Notes: a model not told the origin generated them from the sequence alone. A DNA stretch of 64,000 nucleotides from Lysinibacillus sp. OF-1 (GCF_028356935.1 NZ_CP102798.1:2728001-2792000), one strand, 5' to 3'. Numbered from the stretch's first letter, positions 52,820 through 62,732 are shown. Made by a program: numbers and translations.

Positions 52820-53673
52820 AATTCTTAGTGCTCGGCGCTACTGGCATGGCTGGCCATACCATTGCCATCTATTTATGTGAACAAGGGCATGATGTGACAA
52901 CTTACGCTAGAACCCCTTTCCCATCTGGGAACCATATAATGGGCGATGTGATGGACGCTATATTTTTACGGTCGTTGTTAGTAGATCATGATTTTGATGT
53001 CGTCATTAATTGTATTGGTGTCTTAAACGAAGCTTGTACGGTATATCCTGCACAAAGCATTTGGCTGAATAGTTATTTACCGCATGCCATTGTCTCTCTC
53101 CTAGAAAACCGACAAACTAAGCTGATTCATCTAAGTACTGATTGCGTATTTTCAGGGAAAAATGCCCCCTACTATGAAACTAGCATAGGAGACGGTGAAA
53201 CTTTTTATGATCGCACAAAAGGCTTGGGGGAGATTGAGCACAACAAGCATTTAACATTTCGTAACTCGATTATTGGCCCTGATTTAAAAAACGATGGCAT
53301 CGGACTATTCAATTGGTTTATGCAACAAAAAGGTCCCATTCACGGTTATACGGGGGCTATTTGGACTGGAGTAACTACACTTACATTAGCAAAAGCCATT
53401 GAACGGGCTGTCCAAGAAGATTTAACAGGACTCTATCATCTCGTCAATACTACGAATATTTCAAAATACGACTTACTTCAACTATTGAATAAACACTTTA
53501 TGGACAGCAACATAAAAATTCTTCCTCATCGGCTCGTTAATGTCAATAAAACATTAATGAATACTAGAAATGACTTCTCCTTTGTTGTCCCTGGCTATGA
53601 GGAAATGATTGTAGAGATGAAGGACTGGATGTTACAGCATAAAGATTTATATCCTCATTATTTTCAAGCTTAA
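52816..53673 (+). CDS. RmlD-like sugar-nucleotide reductase (SDR)
   Basis: A 285-residue SDR of the dTDP-4-dehydrorhamnose-reductase family: VLGATGMAGHTIAIYL, HLSTDCVFSG and a YDRTKGLGE active-site Tyr/Lys. ATG 52816 follows ACTGGAGG and overlaps the dehydratase stop. Paired with a CapE-like enzyme, it likely reduces a 4-keto sugar nucleotide. The cupin half found in CapF is absent, so it is not CapF itself, and no CapG-type 2-epimerase gene is seen nearby. Confidence 0.85.
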   Translation: MKFLVLGATGMAGHTIAIYLCEQGHDVTTYARTPFPSGNHIMGDVMDAIFLRSLLVDHDFDVVINCIGVLNEACTVYPAQSIWLNSYLPHAIVSLLENRQTKLIHLSTDCVFSGKNAPYYETSIGDGETFYDRTKGLGEIEHNKHLTFRNSIIGPDLKNDGIGLFNWFMQQKGPIHGYTGAIWTGVTTLTLAKAIERAVQEDLTGLYHLVNTTNISKYDLLQLLNKHFMDSNIKILPHRLVNVNKTLMNTRNDFSFVVPGYEEMIVEMKDWMLQHKDLYPHYFQA

Positions 53674-53691
53674 ATACACTTTTCCTGTCAA

Positions 53692-53723
53692 CTCCATTAT
53701 GAGTTTGAATATTCATAATGGAG
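53692..53723. terminator. Hairpin between the converging reductase and hydrolase genes
   Basis: An 11-bp stem CTCCATTATGA/TCATAATGGAG (53692-53702 with 53713-53723) lies between convergent genes. U-runs are poor, so its strength as a terminator is uncertain. Confidence 0.55.
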
Positions 53724-53728
53724 CCTCC

Positions 53729-54481
53729 CTATTGAATCACTGTCCCCTCAGGTAGTTGACCATTCTTAATCCAATTTTCTACAAAATGGTTGAAAAATGC
53801 AGGTTGGGCTAATGATACTCCATGACCAATGTTGTGCAATATGACACCATGACTATTTGGATGACTTTGAACAAGAGCTTTAGCTGATTTTTTCATAATG
53901 CTTTTCTCTTTAGCTCCTACCGTTATTAAAATTTTCCCTTGGGCTTTATGAAAATCATGCGGGATGGAAAACAACATATTTTCTCTCAAAATTTGAATCA
54001 ATGTCTCTACTTTCATCGTAGCACTCTCTTGATAATAGCGTTCAAAATCAAGATCATTGATGTATAGGGCTTTAGCTTGAAGTTTCGCAAATGTTTTATT
54101 TTTTATAAGTGGAAATGTCAGCCGAATGAACGGTTGAAGCATCCATTCCATAGCTGGAGAAGGTATTACAAGTGCACTATTGATAATGGTAAAATCGATT
54201 AAACTAGGCTTTATACTTAGCATTTGAATAGCGATTTGTGCTCCTAAAGAGAATCCAATCAGTATGACGGGCTTTCCAGTCGCCTTTTCTTCTAGAAGTT
54301 GGAGAAGCTCTCTGGCACTCTGCTCAATGGAGAATGCATCTTGTGACAACAGCTCTGGAACAACACAGTGATAATTAGAAAAATGCTGAACTTGTTGTTC
54401 CCACATCCAGCCACCGACTCCACCTCCATGAATAAACAGCATTAGAGGATTATGGACATCTCCATATGTTTTGTATCGCAT
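53729..54481 (-). CDS. Alpha/beta hydrolase
   Basis: A 250-residue alpha/beta hydrolase with LFIHGGGVGGWMWEQQ (oxyanion loop), the nucleophile elbow ILIGFSLGAQIA, an acid candidate near VGAKEKS and a late NIGHGVSLAQP His. The substrate is unknown. The frame begins at a TTG at 54505, but ATG 54481 behind GGCAGGTG is the better start. It directly follows dinB on the same strand. Confidence 0.83.
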   Translation of the reverse strand: MRYKTYGDVHNPLMLFIHGGGVGGWMWEQQVQHFSNYHCVVPELLSQDAFSIEQSARELLQLLEEKATGKPVILIGFSLGAQIAIQMLSIKPSLIDFTIINSALVIPSPAMEWMLQPFIRLTFPLIKNKTFAKLQAKALYINDLDFERYYQESATMKVETLIQILRENMLFSIPHDFHKAQGKILITVGAKEKSIMKKSAKALVQSHPNSHGVILHNIGHGVSLAQPAFFNHFVENWIKNGQLPEGTVIQ

Positions 54482-54501
54482 GTATACACCTGCCTTCATT
54501 T

Positions 54502-55740
54502 TCAATCATGGTCATCTAAAAAATCCTTACTAAAGCTTGTTTGTGATTGATAGGATGAACGTTTCCCTAAATCTACACCACGTTTTATAACCCCCTTCCC
54601 AAAACGTCCCTCAATTTCATCCACGATTTTGAGAATAGGTTCATCTTTTACATGTTCTTGAAAATCAAATATCGATAATTGTTGCGAGTAATCCTTACGA
54701 TCCACTACATTAGAAACCGTCACGCCTAAAAGCCTTACTGGAGACTCATCCCAATGCTTATCAAACAAGGCACAAGCAATGTCATAGATATCTTCAAAAC
54801 GATAAAGAACATTAGACATTGTTTTTGATCGTGTGTGATTATGCCAACTTGCATCCCGTATTTGAATACTTACAGTGGAGCCCGCTAACCGTTTTGCCTC
54901 AAGTCGTTCAACCACCTTTTTACACAGACCTTCTATTGTTTTATGTAGTGCACGGACATCTGTTACATCTTCAGGTAAAGTTGTTGAATTTCCTACGCTT
55001 TTCGTATCAAAAACCGCTTCAGGATCGACCATACGTTGATCCACCCCATTAGCTCTTGCCCGCAGTCGCACACCATTCTTTCCTAAAATTTGCTTCATCC
55101 TAAACTCTTCCGTTTTCGCCAAATCACCAATCGTAAATATGCCATGTACATTTAATTTTTTGGCCGTACTAGCTCCAATTCCATGCATATCAACAACCTC
55201 TCGATGCCAAAGCTGCTGTTCAATATCCCGTATTCGTAGTACAGTAATTCCCAACGGTTTCTTCATATCAGAAGCTGTTTTTGCTAAAAATTTATTTGGT
55301 GCAATACCGATAGAGCAAGGTAAATCAAGCTCAGCTAAAATGCGCTCTTGTATTTCCTGGGCAATACTTAATGCATGTTGCTCCTTACTTAACGCTGTCA
55401 CATCCATATAGCCCTCATCAATCGAAACAGGCTCCACTAAAGGAGTGTAGCTACGAAGAATGGTAAACATTTCTTTGGATGCTTGACGATATTTTTTAAA
55501 ATCTGGAGGCAATAACAATAGTTCAGGACATTTACGCTTCGCTTCATGGACAGTCATTGTTGTATAAATGCCAAGCGCTCTTGCTTCATAGGAACAGGTT
55601 ACTAAAATGCCACGTCGCTCTTTTGGGTTGCCCGCAATGGCGATTGGCTTCCCTTTTAAGCTTGGATCATGTGCTTGCTCTACCGAAGCATAGAAACTAT
55701 TCATATCCACATGAAAAATAACACGCCCTTTATGCGTCAT
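54502..55740 (-). CDS. dinB: DNA polymerase IV
   Basis: A 412-residue Y-family translesion polymerase. Present are FHVDMNSFYASVEQA and the VEPVSIDEGYMDVT catalytic acids, the HhH segment VVDMHGIGASTAKKLNVHGI, and the little-finger domain. The C-terminal QLSIFDF resembles a beta-clamp-binding motif. ATG 55740 follows AAGAGG. It belongs to the PolY1/DinB group rather than the UvrC-linked PolY2 group; no LexA box was identified by eye. Confidence 0.94.
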   Translation of the reverse strand: MTHKGRVIFHVDMNSFYASVEQAHDPSLKGKPIAIAGNPKERRGILVTCSYEARALGIYTTMTVHEAKRKCPELLLLPPDFKKYRQASKEMFTILRSYTPLVEPVSIDEGYMDVTALSKEQHALSIAQEIQERILAELDLPCSIGIAPNKFLAKTASDMKKPLGITVLRIRDIEQQLWHREVVDMHGIGASTAKKLNVHGIFTIGDLAKTEEFRMKQILGKNGVRLRARANGVDQRMVDPEAVFDTKSVGNSTTLPEDVTDVRALHKTIEGLCKKVVERLEAKRLAGSTVSIQIRDASWHNHTRSKTMSNVLYRFEDIYDIACALFDKHWDESPVRLLGVTVSNVVDRKDYSQQLSIFDFQEHVKDEPILKIVDEIEGRFGKGVIKRGVDLGKRSSYQSQTSFSKDFLDDHD

Positions 55741-55788
55741 GTCCATCACCTCTTCTCTCTCTTAGCTTTATTATACGCTTGATGACCT

Positions 55789-57186
55789 TTAGTCAACAAA
55801 TGCATAATCACCATTACTTTCTAGCAGATCCTTTAAAATAATTAAAGCTTGCTCCAGTTGAGCTTCTGGCGCTGCAATCGCTAAACGTACGGCATTCACT
55901 GGCTTTGTATTGCCTACAGCAAAACGTTCCGCTGCATAGACTTGTACGCCGGCTTTGGAGGCTAGCAATTCAAATTGAACTCCCGTAAATTTATCAGGCA
56001 AGTATAACCACCTAAAAATACATTCCTCCTCCCCTAAAATGTCGTAATCGCCTAAATATTTATTAACAAGCGCATTTTGCTGCTTCGCATATGCTCGATG
56101 CTTTTCTAAAATCGTTTGTGCCACGCCTTCATGAATCAATCTTGCTGCTAGTTCCAGCATGAGCGGTGACACTGAAATATTGATATTATAGAGCGTTTCC
56201 ATTATTTTTTTCCTTAATGCTGAAGGTGTCACAAGGAAAGATAAGCGTAAACCTGGCGAGAGCGTCTTGGACAGGCTAGCGATATAAATAACCTTATCGG
56301 GTGCAAAAGAAGCAATGGGTGCAAGTGGCTGTTCTTTAAGAAAGCTATAAATCGCATCCTCAATCACAAGCAAATCCTTCTGCCTAGCCACTTCAGCAAT
56401 CATTTTTCGTGTCTCCACCGACATCGTATGTGTCGTTGGATTATGAAAATCAGGGATCACATAGATTCCTTTAATATGCTCATTTTTACAGGCATATAGC
56501 AATCCTTCTCTGGTCATTTCTCCTTGACATTGTTGAATAGCTACAAGCTGTATACCTAACATATTGGCTGCTGTTTTAATACCAGCATAAGTAATGGGAT
56601 CTGTCCCAATACGGTCGCCTGGCTGAAATAAAGCTGCCAGTGTGCCCACAATGGCATTTTGTCCCCCTGCACCGAGCAAAATAGGCTGATCTGTTTGAAA
56701 ATTCACCAATTCGAATAGCTTCATCACGGCTTCATTTTGCCAAGCATTGCCCTCAGGCCGACCATACTGAAATAGCTTGCTAAAACTAGGCTCGTTCAAC
56801 ATCTTTTTCATAAAGCGTGCAATATCATCATTGACCAGGTTGTCTGGTAAAACAGAACCCATTTCAATCATAGATGTTGCATGATTGGCTGGCAGTAACA
56901 TTTTATTGCTAGCCGCATCTGTGGAAACAAATGTCCCGCTGCCAATCGAGGCATAAATGAATCCTTTTTGTCCACACAGCTTAAAAGCTCGTGTAATGGT
57001 GCTTAAATTCACATCTAAAAAATCAGCTAATTCGCGTTGTGGAGGAAGTTTCGTTCCTGGCATTAGCTTTCCATCTTTTATGTCTTGTTCCAGTTGGTGC
57101 GCAATAGCTATATATAATGGGGCAGAAATATTGCGAATATCTGGCTTCCAACTCATTGGATACTCGTCAAATGAATTAATAGGCAT
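55789..57186 (-). CDS. MocR family regulator (GntR helix-turn-helix plus aminotransferase domain)
   Basis: A 465-residue regulator: an N-terminal GntR winged helix (about residues 20-90, LPPQRELADFLDVNLSTITR) joined to a fold-type-I PLP aminotransferase-like domain with the Lys-containing IASLSKTLSPGLRLSF loop. MocR proteins use PLP or amino-acid signals to control a divergent gene. Here the divergent neighbour is a true aminotransferase, and three TTGCATACAAT half-sites lie between them. ATG 57186 follows GAAGGG. Confidence 0.88.
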   Translation of the reverse strand: MPINSFDEYPMSWKPDIRNISAPLYIAIAHQLEQDIKDGKLMPGTKLPPQRELADFLDVNLSTITRAFKLCGQKGFIYASIGSGTFVSTDAASNKMLLPANHATSMIEMGSVLPDNLVNDDIARFMKKMLNEPSFSKLFQYGRPEGNAWQNEAVMKLFELVNFQTDQPILLGAGGQNAIVGTLAALFQPGDRIGTDPITYAGIKTAANMLGIQLVAIQQCQGEMTREGLLYACKNEHIKGIYVIPDFHNPTTHTMSVETRKMIAEVARQKDLLVIEDAIYSFLKEQPLAPIASFAPDKVIYIASLSKTLSPGLRLSFLVTPSALRKKIMETLYNINISVSPLMLELAARLIHEGVAQTILEKHRAYAKQQNALVNKYLGDYDILGEEECIFRWLYLPDKFTGVQFELLASKAGVQVYAAERFAVGNTKPVNAVRLAIAAPEAQLEQALIILKDLLESNGDYAFVD

Positions 57187-57211
57187 TCACTAAGCCCTTC
57201 TTTCTCTTAAT

Positions 57212-57261
57212 TTGCATACAATAGTTTAATTGTCTTGCATACAATGATAATATTGTATGCA
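57212..57261. promoter_or_regulatory. MocR operator: repeated TTGCATACAAT sites
   Basis: TTGCATACAAT occurs as a direct repeat at 57212-57222 and 57235-57245 (23-bp spacing), and its inverse ATTGTATGCA at 57252-57261. A direct repeat plus an inverted half-site between divergent genes is the usual MocR arrangement. Confidence 0.75.
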
Positions 57262-57314
57262 CACCATGACAATGATATAATTTTTAAAAAATCAGAAAAA
57301 AAGGACCGATCATT

Positions 57315-58478
57315 ATGCAATATTCTGAAAGAATCTTAAAAACACCATCCTCATTTATTCGAAATATTTTGAAAGTAACAGATGCAGAGGATGTTATTTC
57401 CTTTGCAGGCGGACTTCCAAATCCCATTTCTTTCCCTATTGATGCGTTAAGAGCATCCGTAGATCATGCTATTACGGAAAATGGTAGCCGACTATTTCAA
57501 TATTCTTCCACACAAGGTTATGCACCATTACGTGAGTACATTGCCGCAAAGTACCAACGCGTGCATGGACTTGATGTACAAGCTGAAGATGTCTTTATTA
57601 CAACAGGCTCACAGCAAGCTCTTGAACTGATTAGTAAAGTACTCATCAATAAAGGCGATGGCATTATCATCGAAGAGCCTGGATACTTAGGAGCCATTCA
57701 AGCCTTTACATTAAGTGAGCCTACTTTCTATGGGGTAACACTTGAAAACGATGGTCTTAACTTAGAAGAGTTAGAACGTGCGCTACAACAACCAAATGTA
57801 AAATTCATTTATACGGTGCCTAACTTCCAAAACCCAACAGGGCTCACATACTCGAAAGAAAAGCGTGAGCAAATTTGCGAAATAGTGGCAAAATACGATG
57901 TTGCTTTAATTGAGGATGATCCATATGGAGAGTTACGTTTCCAAGGAGAGCCGCTTCCATATATCGGTGCTGGAAAATTAGATAATAGTATTTTACTAGG
58001 TTCTTTCTCTAAAACGGTCACACCTGGTATGCGACTTGGTTTTATCATTACAAAAAATAAAGAGCTTTTACAGCATATTGAAACAGCTAAGCAAGCGTCT
58101 GATCTGCATACAAATATTTTCTCGCAATATATCATCTACGATTATTTAGCAAGTAATGACTATTCGGAACATGTCAAAAAAATTATTACATTATATAAAA
58201 ATCAATCCGAAGCGATGCTTGATGCGATGCAAGAGTTTTTCCCTGCCCATGTAGAATATACAAAACCTGAGGGAGGCATGTTCATCTGGGCAACAATGAA
58301 GGATGGTACATCAGCCCTTGATGTATTCCAGAAAGCGATGGAACAAAAGGTTGCCTTTGTGCCTGGAGATCCATTCTATACATCTAAAACGAATGTCAAT
58401 ACAATGCGTCTCAACTATACAAATGCAACACCTGAAGTCATCCGTGAGGGGATTAAACGTTTAGCAAGTATTTTATAA
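57315..58478 (+). CDS. PLP-dependent aminotransferase, class I/II
   Basis: A 387-residue fold-type-I aminotransferase with SFAGGLPNPISFP, the TTGSQQALELISKVL strand, NFQNPTGLTYS and the PLP Lys in LGSFSKTVTPGMRLGF. It resembles 2-aminoadipate/aromatic-type transaminases (LysN-like); the natural substrate is not certain. It is monocistronic, divergent from the MocR regulator, and ends at a terminator at 58486-58522. Confidence 0.88.
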   Translation: MQYSERILKTPSSFIRNILKVTDAEDVISFAGGLPNPISFPIDALRASVDHAITENGSRLFQYSSTQGYAPLREYIAAKYQRVHGLDVQAEDVFITTGSQQALELISKVLINKGDGIIIEEPGYLGAIQAFTLSEPTFYGVTLENDGLNLEELERALQQPNVKFIYTVPNFQNPTGLTYSKEKREQICEIVAKYDVALIEDDPYGELRFQGEPLPYIGAGKLDNSILLGSFSKTVTPGMRLGFIITKNKELLQHIETAKQASDLHTNIFSQYIIYDYLASNDYSEHVKKIITLYKNQSEAMLDAMQEFFPAHVEYTKPEGGMFIWATMKDGTSALDVFQKAMEQKVAFVPGDPFYTSKTNVNTMRLNYTNATPEVIREGIKRLASIL

Positions 58479-58485
58479 AAATAGC

Positions 58486-58527
58486 AACCGTATAAACGCT
58501 TTTCATAAGCGCTTATACGGTTTTTTG
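58486..58527 (+). terminator. Terminator of the aminotransferase gene
   Basis: AACCGTATAA...AAGCG...TTATACGGTT forms a long stem (58486-58522) with small bulges, followed by TTTTTTG. Confidence 0.88.
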
Positions 58528-58534
58528 TTGTTCA

Positions 58535-58566
58535 TAAAAAACAGCCCTCTATCAGGAGAGGGCTGT
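58535..58566 (-). terminator. Terminator of the 40-residue gene
   Basis: A 10-bp stem ACAGCCCTCT/AGAGGGCTGT (58541-58550 with 58557-58566) is followed on the minus strand by TTTTTTATG. Confidence 0.88.
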
Positions 58567-58578
58567 CTCAAAAGCAAT

Positions 58579-58701
58579 TTATTTTGTATATGTTAACACT
58601 GCATTTTTCTTAAATTTTGCTAAAGCTTCTGTTGCCTCATTTTTGTTTGTATACTCAAAAATTCGGACATCCTTTTTATCAAATACTGTAATAACCCACA
58701 T
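58579..58701 (-). CDS. Conserved-looking small protein (40 aa)
   Basis: ATG 58701 is preceded by GGGAGAAGGGAG with a suitable gap; a 40-codon frame ends in KNAVLTYTK and is followed by a strong terminator. The layout (start WVITVFDKKDVRIFEY, a Glu/Ala-rich helix, a final strand) gives a beta-alpha-beta-like small soluble protein. I recall similar short hypothetical proteins in Bacillaceae but assign no function. The complete gene unit (RBS, ORF, terminator) makes it credible despite its length. Confidence 0.65.
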   Translation of the reverse strand: MWVITVFDKKDVRIFEYTNKNEATEALAKFKKNAVLTYTK

Positions 58702-58730
58702 ATAAAAAGCTCCCTTCTCCCATTATTTTT

Positions 58731-58930
58731 GTAATATAACAACCACCAAAATTTGTGAGACTACTTATCAACTGTTTTATAACAATTCCTTACTTGATTC
58801 TTATTTTACGCTGTTTTTTTCAAAAAGAAAGCTTTATGTGAAGTTCTTCACAAACTGTTCAATTTCAAAACGCTTTCATTGAACAATTTGTGAAAACCTT
58901 CATTTTATAGGTATAAAAACAGCCAGTGAT
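58731..58930. other. Intergenic stretch upstream of the 21-bp repeats
   Basis: No credible reading frame. It contains TTGTGAA-type sequences around 58858 and 58895 (TTCACAAACTGTTCAA and TTGAACAATTTGTGAA), which form an imperfect inverted repeat of unknown meaning. Confidence 0.4.
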
Positions 58931-58936
58931 ATCAGA

Positions 58937-59009
58937 TTTATCCATCATTTTTTTATTTCTATCCACTGTTTTTTGATGTTTATCCACCACTTTTTGATTT
59001 CTATCCACC
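58937..59009. repeat. 21-bp tandem repeat (minisatellite), about 3.5 copies
   Basis: Units beginning TTTATCCA or TCTATCCA start at 58937, 58958, 58979 and 59000, an exact 21-bp period. It lies between the 40-residue gene and bioB. Like the array at 28249-28465 its period is a multiple of 21 bp, but the sequence is unrelated. Confidence 0.8.
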
Positions 59010-59015
59010 TAAAGC

Positions 59016-59042
59016 AAAAAAACCGCACAGAAGCACGGTTTT
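59016..59042 (-). terminator. Terminator of the biotin operon
   Basis: AAAACCG/CGGTTTT stem (about 59019-59025 with 59036-59042) with a T-run on the minus strand, just past the bioB stop. Confidence 0.7.
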
Positions 59043-59072
59043 GCTGTAGTAGTAGATTTTTCTTTCATAAGC

Positions 59073-60068
59073 TTAACAAAATGCTTTTTCTTGCTGTTGC
59101 GTTAATTCAATCTCGAAGCCTAGATCCTCCAACATACGATAATCACTATTTGCTTCTTGACCAGCTGTTGTTAAATAATCCCCTACAAAAATACTATTGG
59201 CTGCATAGAGACCAAGTGGCTGAAGTGAGCCTAGATTGATTTCTCGCCCTCCAGAAATGCGAATTTCCTTTGTCGGATTGATGTAACGGAATAATGCTAA
59301 AACCTTTAAACAGTAGCGAGGATTTAATTCCTTTGTTCCTTCCAGCTTTGTACCATCTATCGCGTTCAAAAAGTTTACAGGAATAGAATCAGCATCTAAT
59401 TGATGAAGGGCACGTGCAATCTGGACAACATCCTCCTTCGTTTCCTTCATCCCAATAATGGCACCAGAGCAAGGTGAAATTCCATGCTTTTTCACTATCT
59501 CCACCGTATTAACACGATCCTCATACGTGTGGGAGGTTGTGATGAAGGCATGATGGCGCTCTGATGTATTTAAATTATGATTGTAGCGATCCACTCCAGC
59601 TGCCTTTAATTGCTGTGCCTGCTCTTCTTTTAATAAGCCTAGACAAGCACAAACCTTCAAGCCATACTTTTCTTTAATTTCCGCAACTGCCTCGCTCACT
59701 ACATTGACATCCTTACGTGTTGGCCCTCGACCACTTGCAACAATACAATACGTCCCAATTTTATTGTCAAACGCTCGTTTAGCGCCAGCCAAAATTTCCT
59801 CTTTTGTAATAAAAGGATATTTTTCAATAGGAGCAGTTGATTTAGAAGATTGAGAGCAATAACCACAATCCTCAGGACAATAGCCACTTTTGGCATTCAT
59901 AATCATATTCAGTTTTACTTTTTTACCGTAATAATGCTTCCGAATGACAAAAGCACCGTCCATTAGCTGTAATAGCTCATCATCCTCACTATTTAAGAGA
60001 GCAAGTGCCTCCTCATTGCTAATGATCTTGCCAGCAATTACTTCTTGTGCTAATTGGTAATAATTCAT
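59073..60068 (-). CDS. bioB: Biotin synthase
   Basis: A 331-residue radical-SAM enzyme that inserts sulphur into dethiobiotin. The [11 protein letters not shown] motif binds the radical-SAM [4Fe-4S] cluster; the later Cys residues of ACLGLL and SPCSGAI and the conserved ISGGREIN Arg bind the auxiliary [2Fe-2S] cluster. Length is normal. It is the last gene of bioD-bioA-bioY-bioB and overlaps bioY by 4 bases. Confidence 0.96.
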   Translation of the reverse strand: MNYYQLAQEVIAGKIISNEEALALLNSEDDELLQLMDGAFVIRKHYYGKKVKLNMIMNAKSGYCPEDCGYCSQSSKSTAPIEKYPFITKEEILAGAKRAFDNKIGTYCIVASGRGPTRKDVNVVSEAVAEIKEKYGLKVCACLGLLKEEQAQQLKAAGVDRYNHNLNTSERHHAFITTSHTYEDRVNTVEIVKKHGISPCSGAIIGMKETKEDVVQIARALHQLDADSIPVNFLNAIDGTKLEGTKELNPRYCLKVLALFRYINPTKEIRISGGREINLGSLQPLGLYAANSIFVGDYLTTAGQEANSDYRMLEDLGFEIELTQQQEKAFC

Positions 60069-60658
60069 CCTATCTTCTCCCCCTCCACGTGTGAAATGTT
60101 CACAGTTCTTGCCGAATGAAATACTTTATACATTCTTTCTGCCAATAGGGCTGATGTTATTGCTAAGCAAACATCAGCGATAATACTACTGAAAAAGCCG
60201 ATGACAAAAACATGTGACCAGCTTGATTTCATATCTAACCAGAAATTTAATGCTATATATAAATAAGGAATAGCCACCATATAAATAATGATAAGTCCTA
60301 TAATCGTTGCTCCAATAAAATGCTTTTTCGTTGGGTTCTCTATTCTTTCAATGATGAACCCAATGACATAGGCAGCTAGGGCAAAGCCAATTAGATAACC
60401 AAATGTTGGCTGTAGGACATACGTAAAGCCACCGCCCTGTGTAAAAACAGGTAAGCCTACTAAGCCCACACCGATATAGACAAGCTGACTATAAAAACCA
60501 TTCCGACTACCCAACAAACACCCTGCTAAAAATACAACAACAATTTGTAATGTAAACGGTACAACAGGCAATGGAATTTTAATAAACGCCCCAATCGCTG
60601 TTAGTGCTGCAAACATGGCGATCATGACAAGTGCTAATGTCTGATGTCGCTTAACCAA
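60065..60658 (-). CDS. bioY: Biotin ECF transporter substrate-binding component BioY
   Basis: A 197-residue membrane protein with about six helices and the BioY blocks [16 protein letters not shown] and [25 protein letters not shown]. It captures external biotin and works with a shared ECF energising module encoded elsewhere. It is embedded in the synthesis operon, overlapping both bioA and bioB. Confidence 0.95.
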   Translation of the reverse strand: MVKRHQTLALVMIAMFAALTAIGAFIKIPLPVVPFTLQIVVVFLAGCLLGSRNGFYSQLVYIGVGLVGLPVFTQGGGFTYVLQPTFGYLIGFALAAYVIGFIIERIENPTKKHFIGATIIGLIIIYMVAIPYLYIALNFWLDMKSSWSHVFVIGFFSSIIADVCLAITSALLAERMYKVFHSARTVNISHVEGEKIG

Positions 60659-62027
60659 CCTTAGCCCCCCTATCTTGGAAAAACTGTTCGATCGTTTCTT
60701 TCGTTGTTTGAATCATGAAGGACATTTCTTCTTCAGAAATAATATAGGGTGGCATAAAATATAAAACATTGCCAAGAGGTCTGATGAGTAGACCTTTTGC
60801 TAAAGCTCGCTGATAAATGTGATAGCCGATCCGTTCCTCACTAGCGAATGGTTCCTTTGTCTGTCGATTGGCGACAAGTTCAATAGCTCCCACTAAACCA
60901 ACTTGTCGATACTCCCCCACATACGGAATATCATGAAAGGCTGCCATGGCTAATTCTCGCATTTGTTGTCCTTTGTGTTGAATCATCTCCATCACTTGCT
61001 CCTCTTCAAACATTGTTAACACTTCAAGTGCGACACGACAGGCCAAGGTATTGCCTGAATAACTATGTGAATGTAAAAATGCCTTCATCGTTCCATAGTC
61101 GTCATAAAAAGCGTTATAGATTTGATCGGTTGTTAAGACAACAGATAACGGTAAATAACCGCCTGTTAATCCCTTTGATAAACACATAAAATCTGGGGTG
61201 ATGTCCGCTTGCTCACAGGCAAATAACGTACCTGTCCGACCAAAACCGACAGCAATCTCATCCGCGATGAAATGGACCTCATAGTGTGAACATAATGCTC
61301 GCAAGCGCTGCAAATAGATAGGTGGATACATTTTCATACCTGCTGCGGCCTGAATAAGCGGTTCAATAATAACGGCCGTAATTTCCTCATGATGTGCTTG
61401 AAGCTGTTCCTCTACAAATTGACTACATGGCGCTTGGCAGCTTGTTGGCTCTTCCTGAAATGGGCAACGGAAGCAATCTGGCCCTTTGGCACGAACAGTA
61501 TCTAATAAAAGAGGTTGATATACTTCATTGTATAGCTCTACCCCTCCTACCGATAAAGCACCAATGGTTTCCCCATGATAGGCATCCGTCAAAGCGAGGA
61601 AGCGCTGTTTCGCTGGTTTTCCTGTCTGCATATGGTATTGAAAGCTCATTTTCAATGCCACCTCAATGGCAGATGAGCCATTATCTGCAAAAAAGACTTT
61701 ATGTAATTCTTGAGGTGCTAAAGCTGCTAATTTTTCAGCTAAATTTATGGCTGGTTCATGTGTGAAATTAGCGAAAATTGTATGCTCTAATGTAAATGCT
61801 TGCTCACTTAAAGCTTGGCTAATTCGCGGATTGGCATGTCCAAATAAATTAACCCACCAAGAGGATACAGCATCCAAATAACGATGATTATGTTCGTCAT
61901 AAAGCCACACACCTTGCCCTTTTTTTATGACGATTGGCGGAAATGCTTCGTAATCCTTCATCTGTGAGCACGGATGCCAAACATGTCGTAAATCTCTTGC
62001 CTGCAAGTCAGTTAATGCTTGATTCAT
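60651..62027 (-). CDS. bioA: Adenosylmethionine-8-amino-7-oxononanoate aminotransferase
   Basis: A 458-residue class-III PLP aminotransferase that makes 7,8-diaminononanoate. [13 protein letters not shown] at the N-terminus, [28 protein letters not shown] and the PLP Lys in [15 protein letters not shown] are visible. ATG 62027 is chosen over an upstream TTG (62045); it overlaps the bioD end by 20 bases. Whether the donor is SAM or lysine (as in B. subtilis BioK) cannot be read from these motifs with certainty. Confidence 0.94.
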   Translation of the reverse strand: MNQALTDLQARDLRHVWHPCSQMKDYEAFPPIVIKKGQGVWLYDEHNHRYLDAVSSWWVNLFGHANPRISQALSEQAFTLEHTIFANFTHEPAINLAEKLAALAPQELHKVFFADNGSSAIEVALKMSFQYHMQTGKPAKQRFLALTDAYHGETIGALSVGGVELYNEVYQPLLLDTVRAKGPDCFRCPFQEEPTSCQAPCSQFVEEQLQAHHEEITAVIIEPLIQAAAGMKMYPPIYLQRLRALCSHYEVHFIADEIAVGFGRTGTLFACEQADITPDFMCLSKGLTGGYLPLSVVLTTDQIYNAFYDDYGTMKAFLHSHSYSGNTLACRVALEVLTMFEEEQVMEMIQHKGQQMRELAMAAFHDIPYVGEYRQVGLVGAIELVANRQTKEPFASEERIGYHIYQRALAKGLLIRPLGNVLYFMPPYIISEEEMSFMIQTTKETIEQFFQDRGAKVG

Positions 62028-62712
62028 AGTGAAAGAGCCTTTCAAACAAAGTAGTGTGTGTCATGGCATAATCCATTAGCTGTGACTTGTCCTTCAGCTG
62101 TGGAATAATGGCATAAGGTATAGGATAGTACTGTAAAATTGTTTGTATATTGTCTTGTTCTATACTGCTACCCGTGTCTCCATTAAAGACAATGCCAAGA
62201 ATATCAATTTGACGAGCGCGCAATGCCTCCATCGTTAACAATGTGTGATTGATCGTCCCAAGTGATGTCCTTGTGACCAACACGACTGGCAGCTTGCTAC
62301 TGACAATAACATCAAGCAGAGTCGTACCATTTGGAGCAGTGAAAGGAACAAAGAGCCCACCAGCCCCCTCGCATATCACGATATCGTAAGCATCTTGTAA
62401 AAATTGAATTTGCTGTAATAGCTCTTTGACATCAATTGACTGTCCCTCTAGCTTGGCAGCATAATGCGGTGATGCCGCTTCCTTCAATGAATAGCTATTA
62501 ATATGCTCTTTTTGCAGCTTTTGTAAAGAATGCTTTTCATACATAGCTGTATCATGATAATAGCCATGCCCATTTTCGTATACCTCACCTGTTTGCACGG
62601 GCTTATAGGGTATGACTTGCAAACCCTGCCTTTGCAAATGACACATCAACATAGTAGTGACCATCGTTTTACCAACATCCGTATCTGTGCCTACAACCCA
62701 AAAATGTCGCAT
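62008..62712 (-). CDS. bioD: Dethiobiotin synthetase
   Basis: A 234-residue ATP-dependent carboxylase that closes the ureido ring. The N-terminal [15 protein letters not shown] is the P-loop, and KPVQTG and [11 protein letters not shown] are the conserved substrate and metal blocks. ATG 62712 follows GGGGGAGG; the frame upstream of it contains the BirA operator and is not coding. It is the first gene of the operon. Confidence 0.95.
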   Translation of the reverse strand: MRHFWVVGTDTDVGKTMVTTMLMCHLQRQGLQVIPYKPVQTGEVYENGHGYYHDTAMYEKHSLQKLQKEHINSYSLKEAASPHYAAKLEGQSIDVKELLQQIQFLQDAYDIVICEGAGGLFVPFTAPNGTTLLDVIVSSKLPVVLVTRTSLGTINHTLLTMEALRARQIDILGIVFNGDTGSSIEQDNIQTILQYYPIPYAIIPQLKDKSQLMDYAMTHTTLFERLFHYESSIN

Positions 62713-62732
62713 TGTTAACCTCCCCCTCTTTG

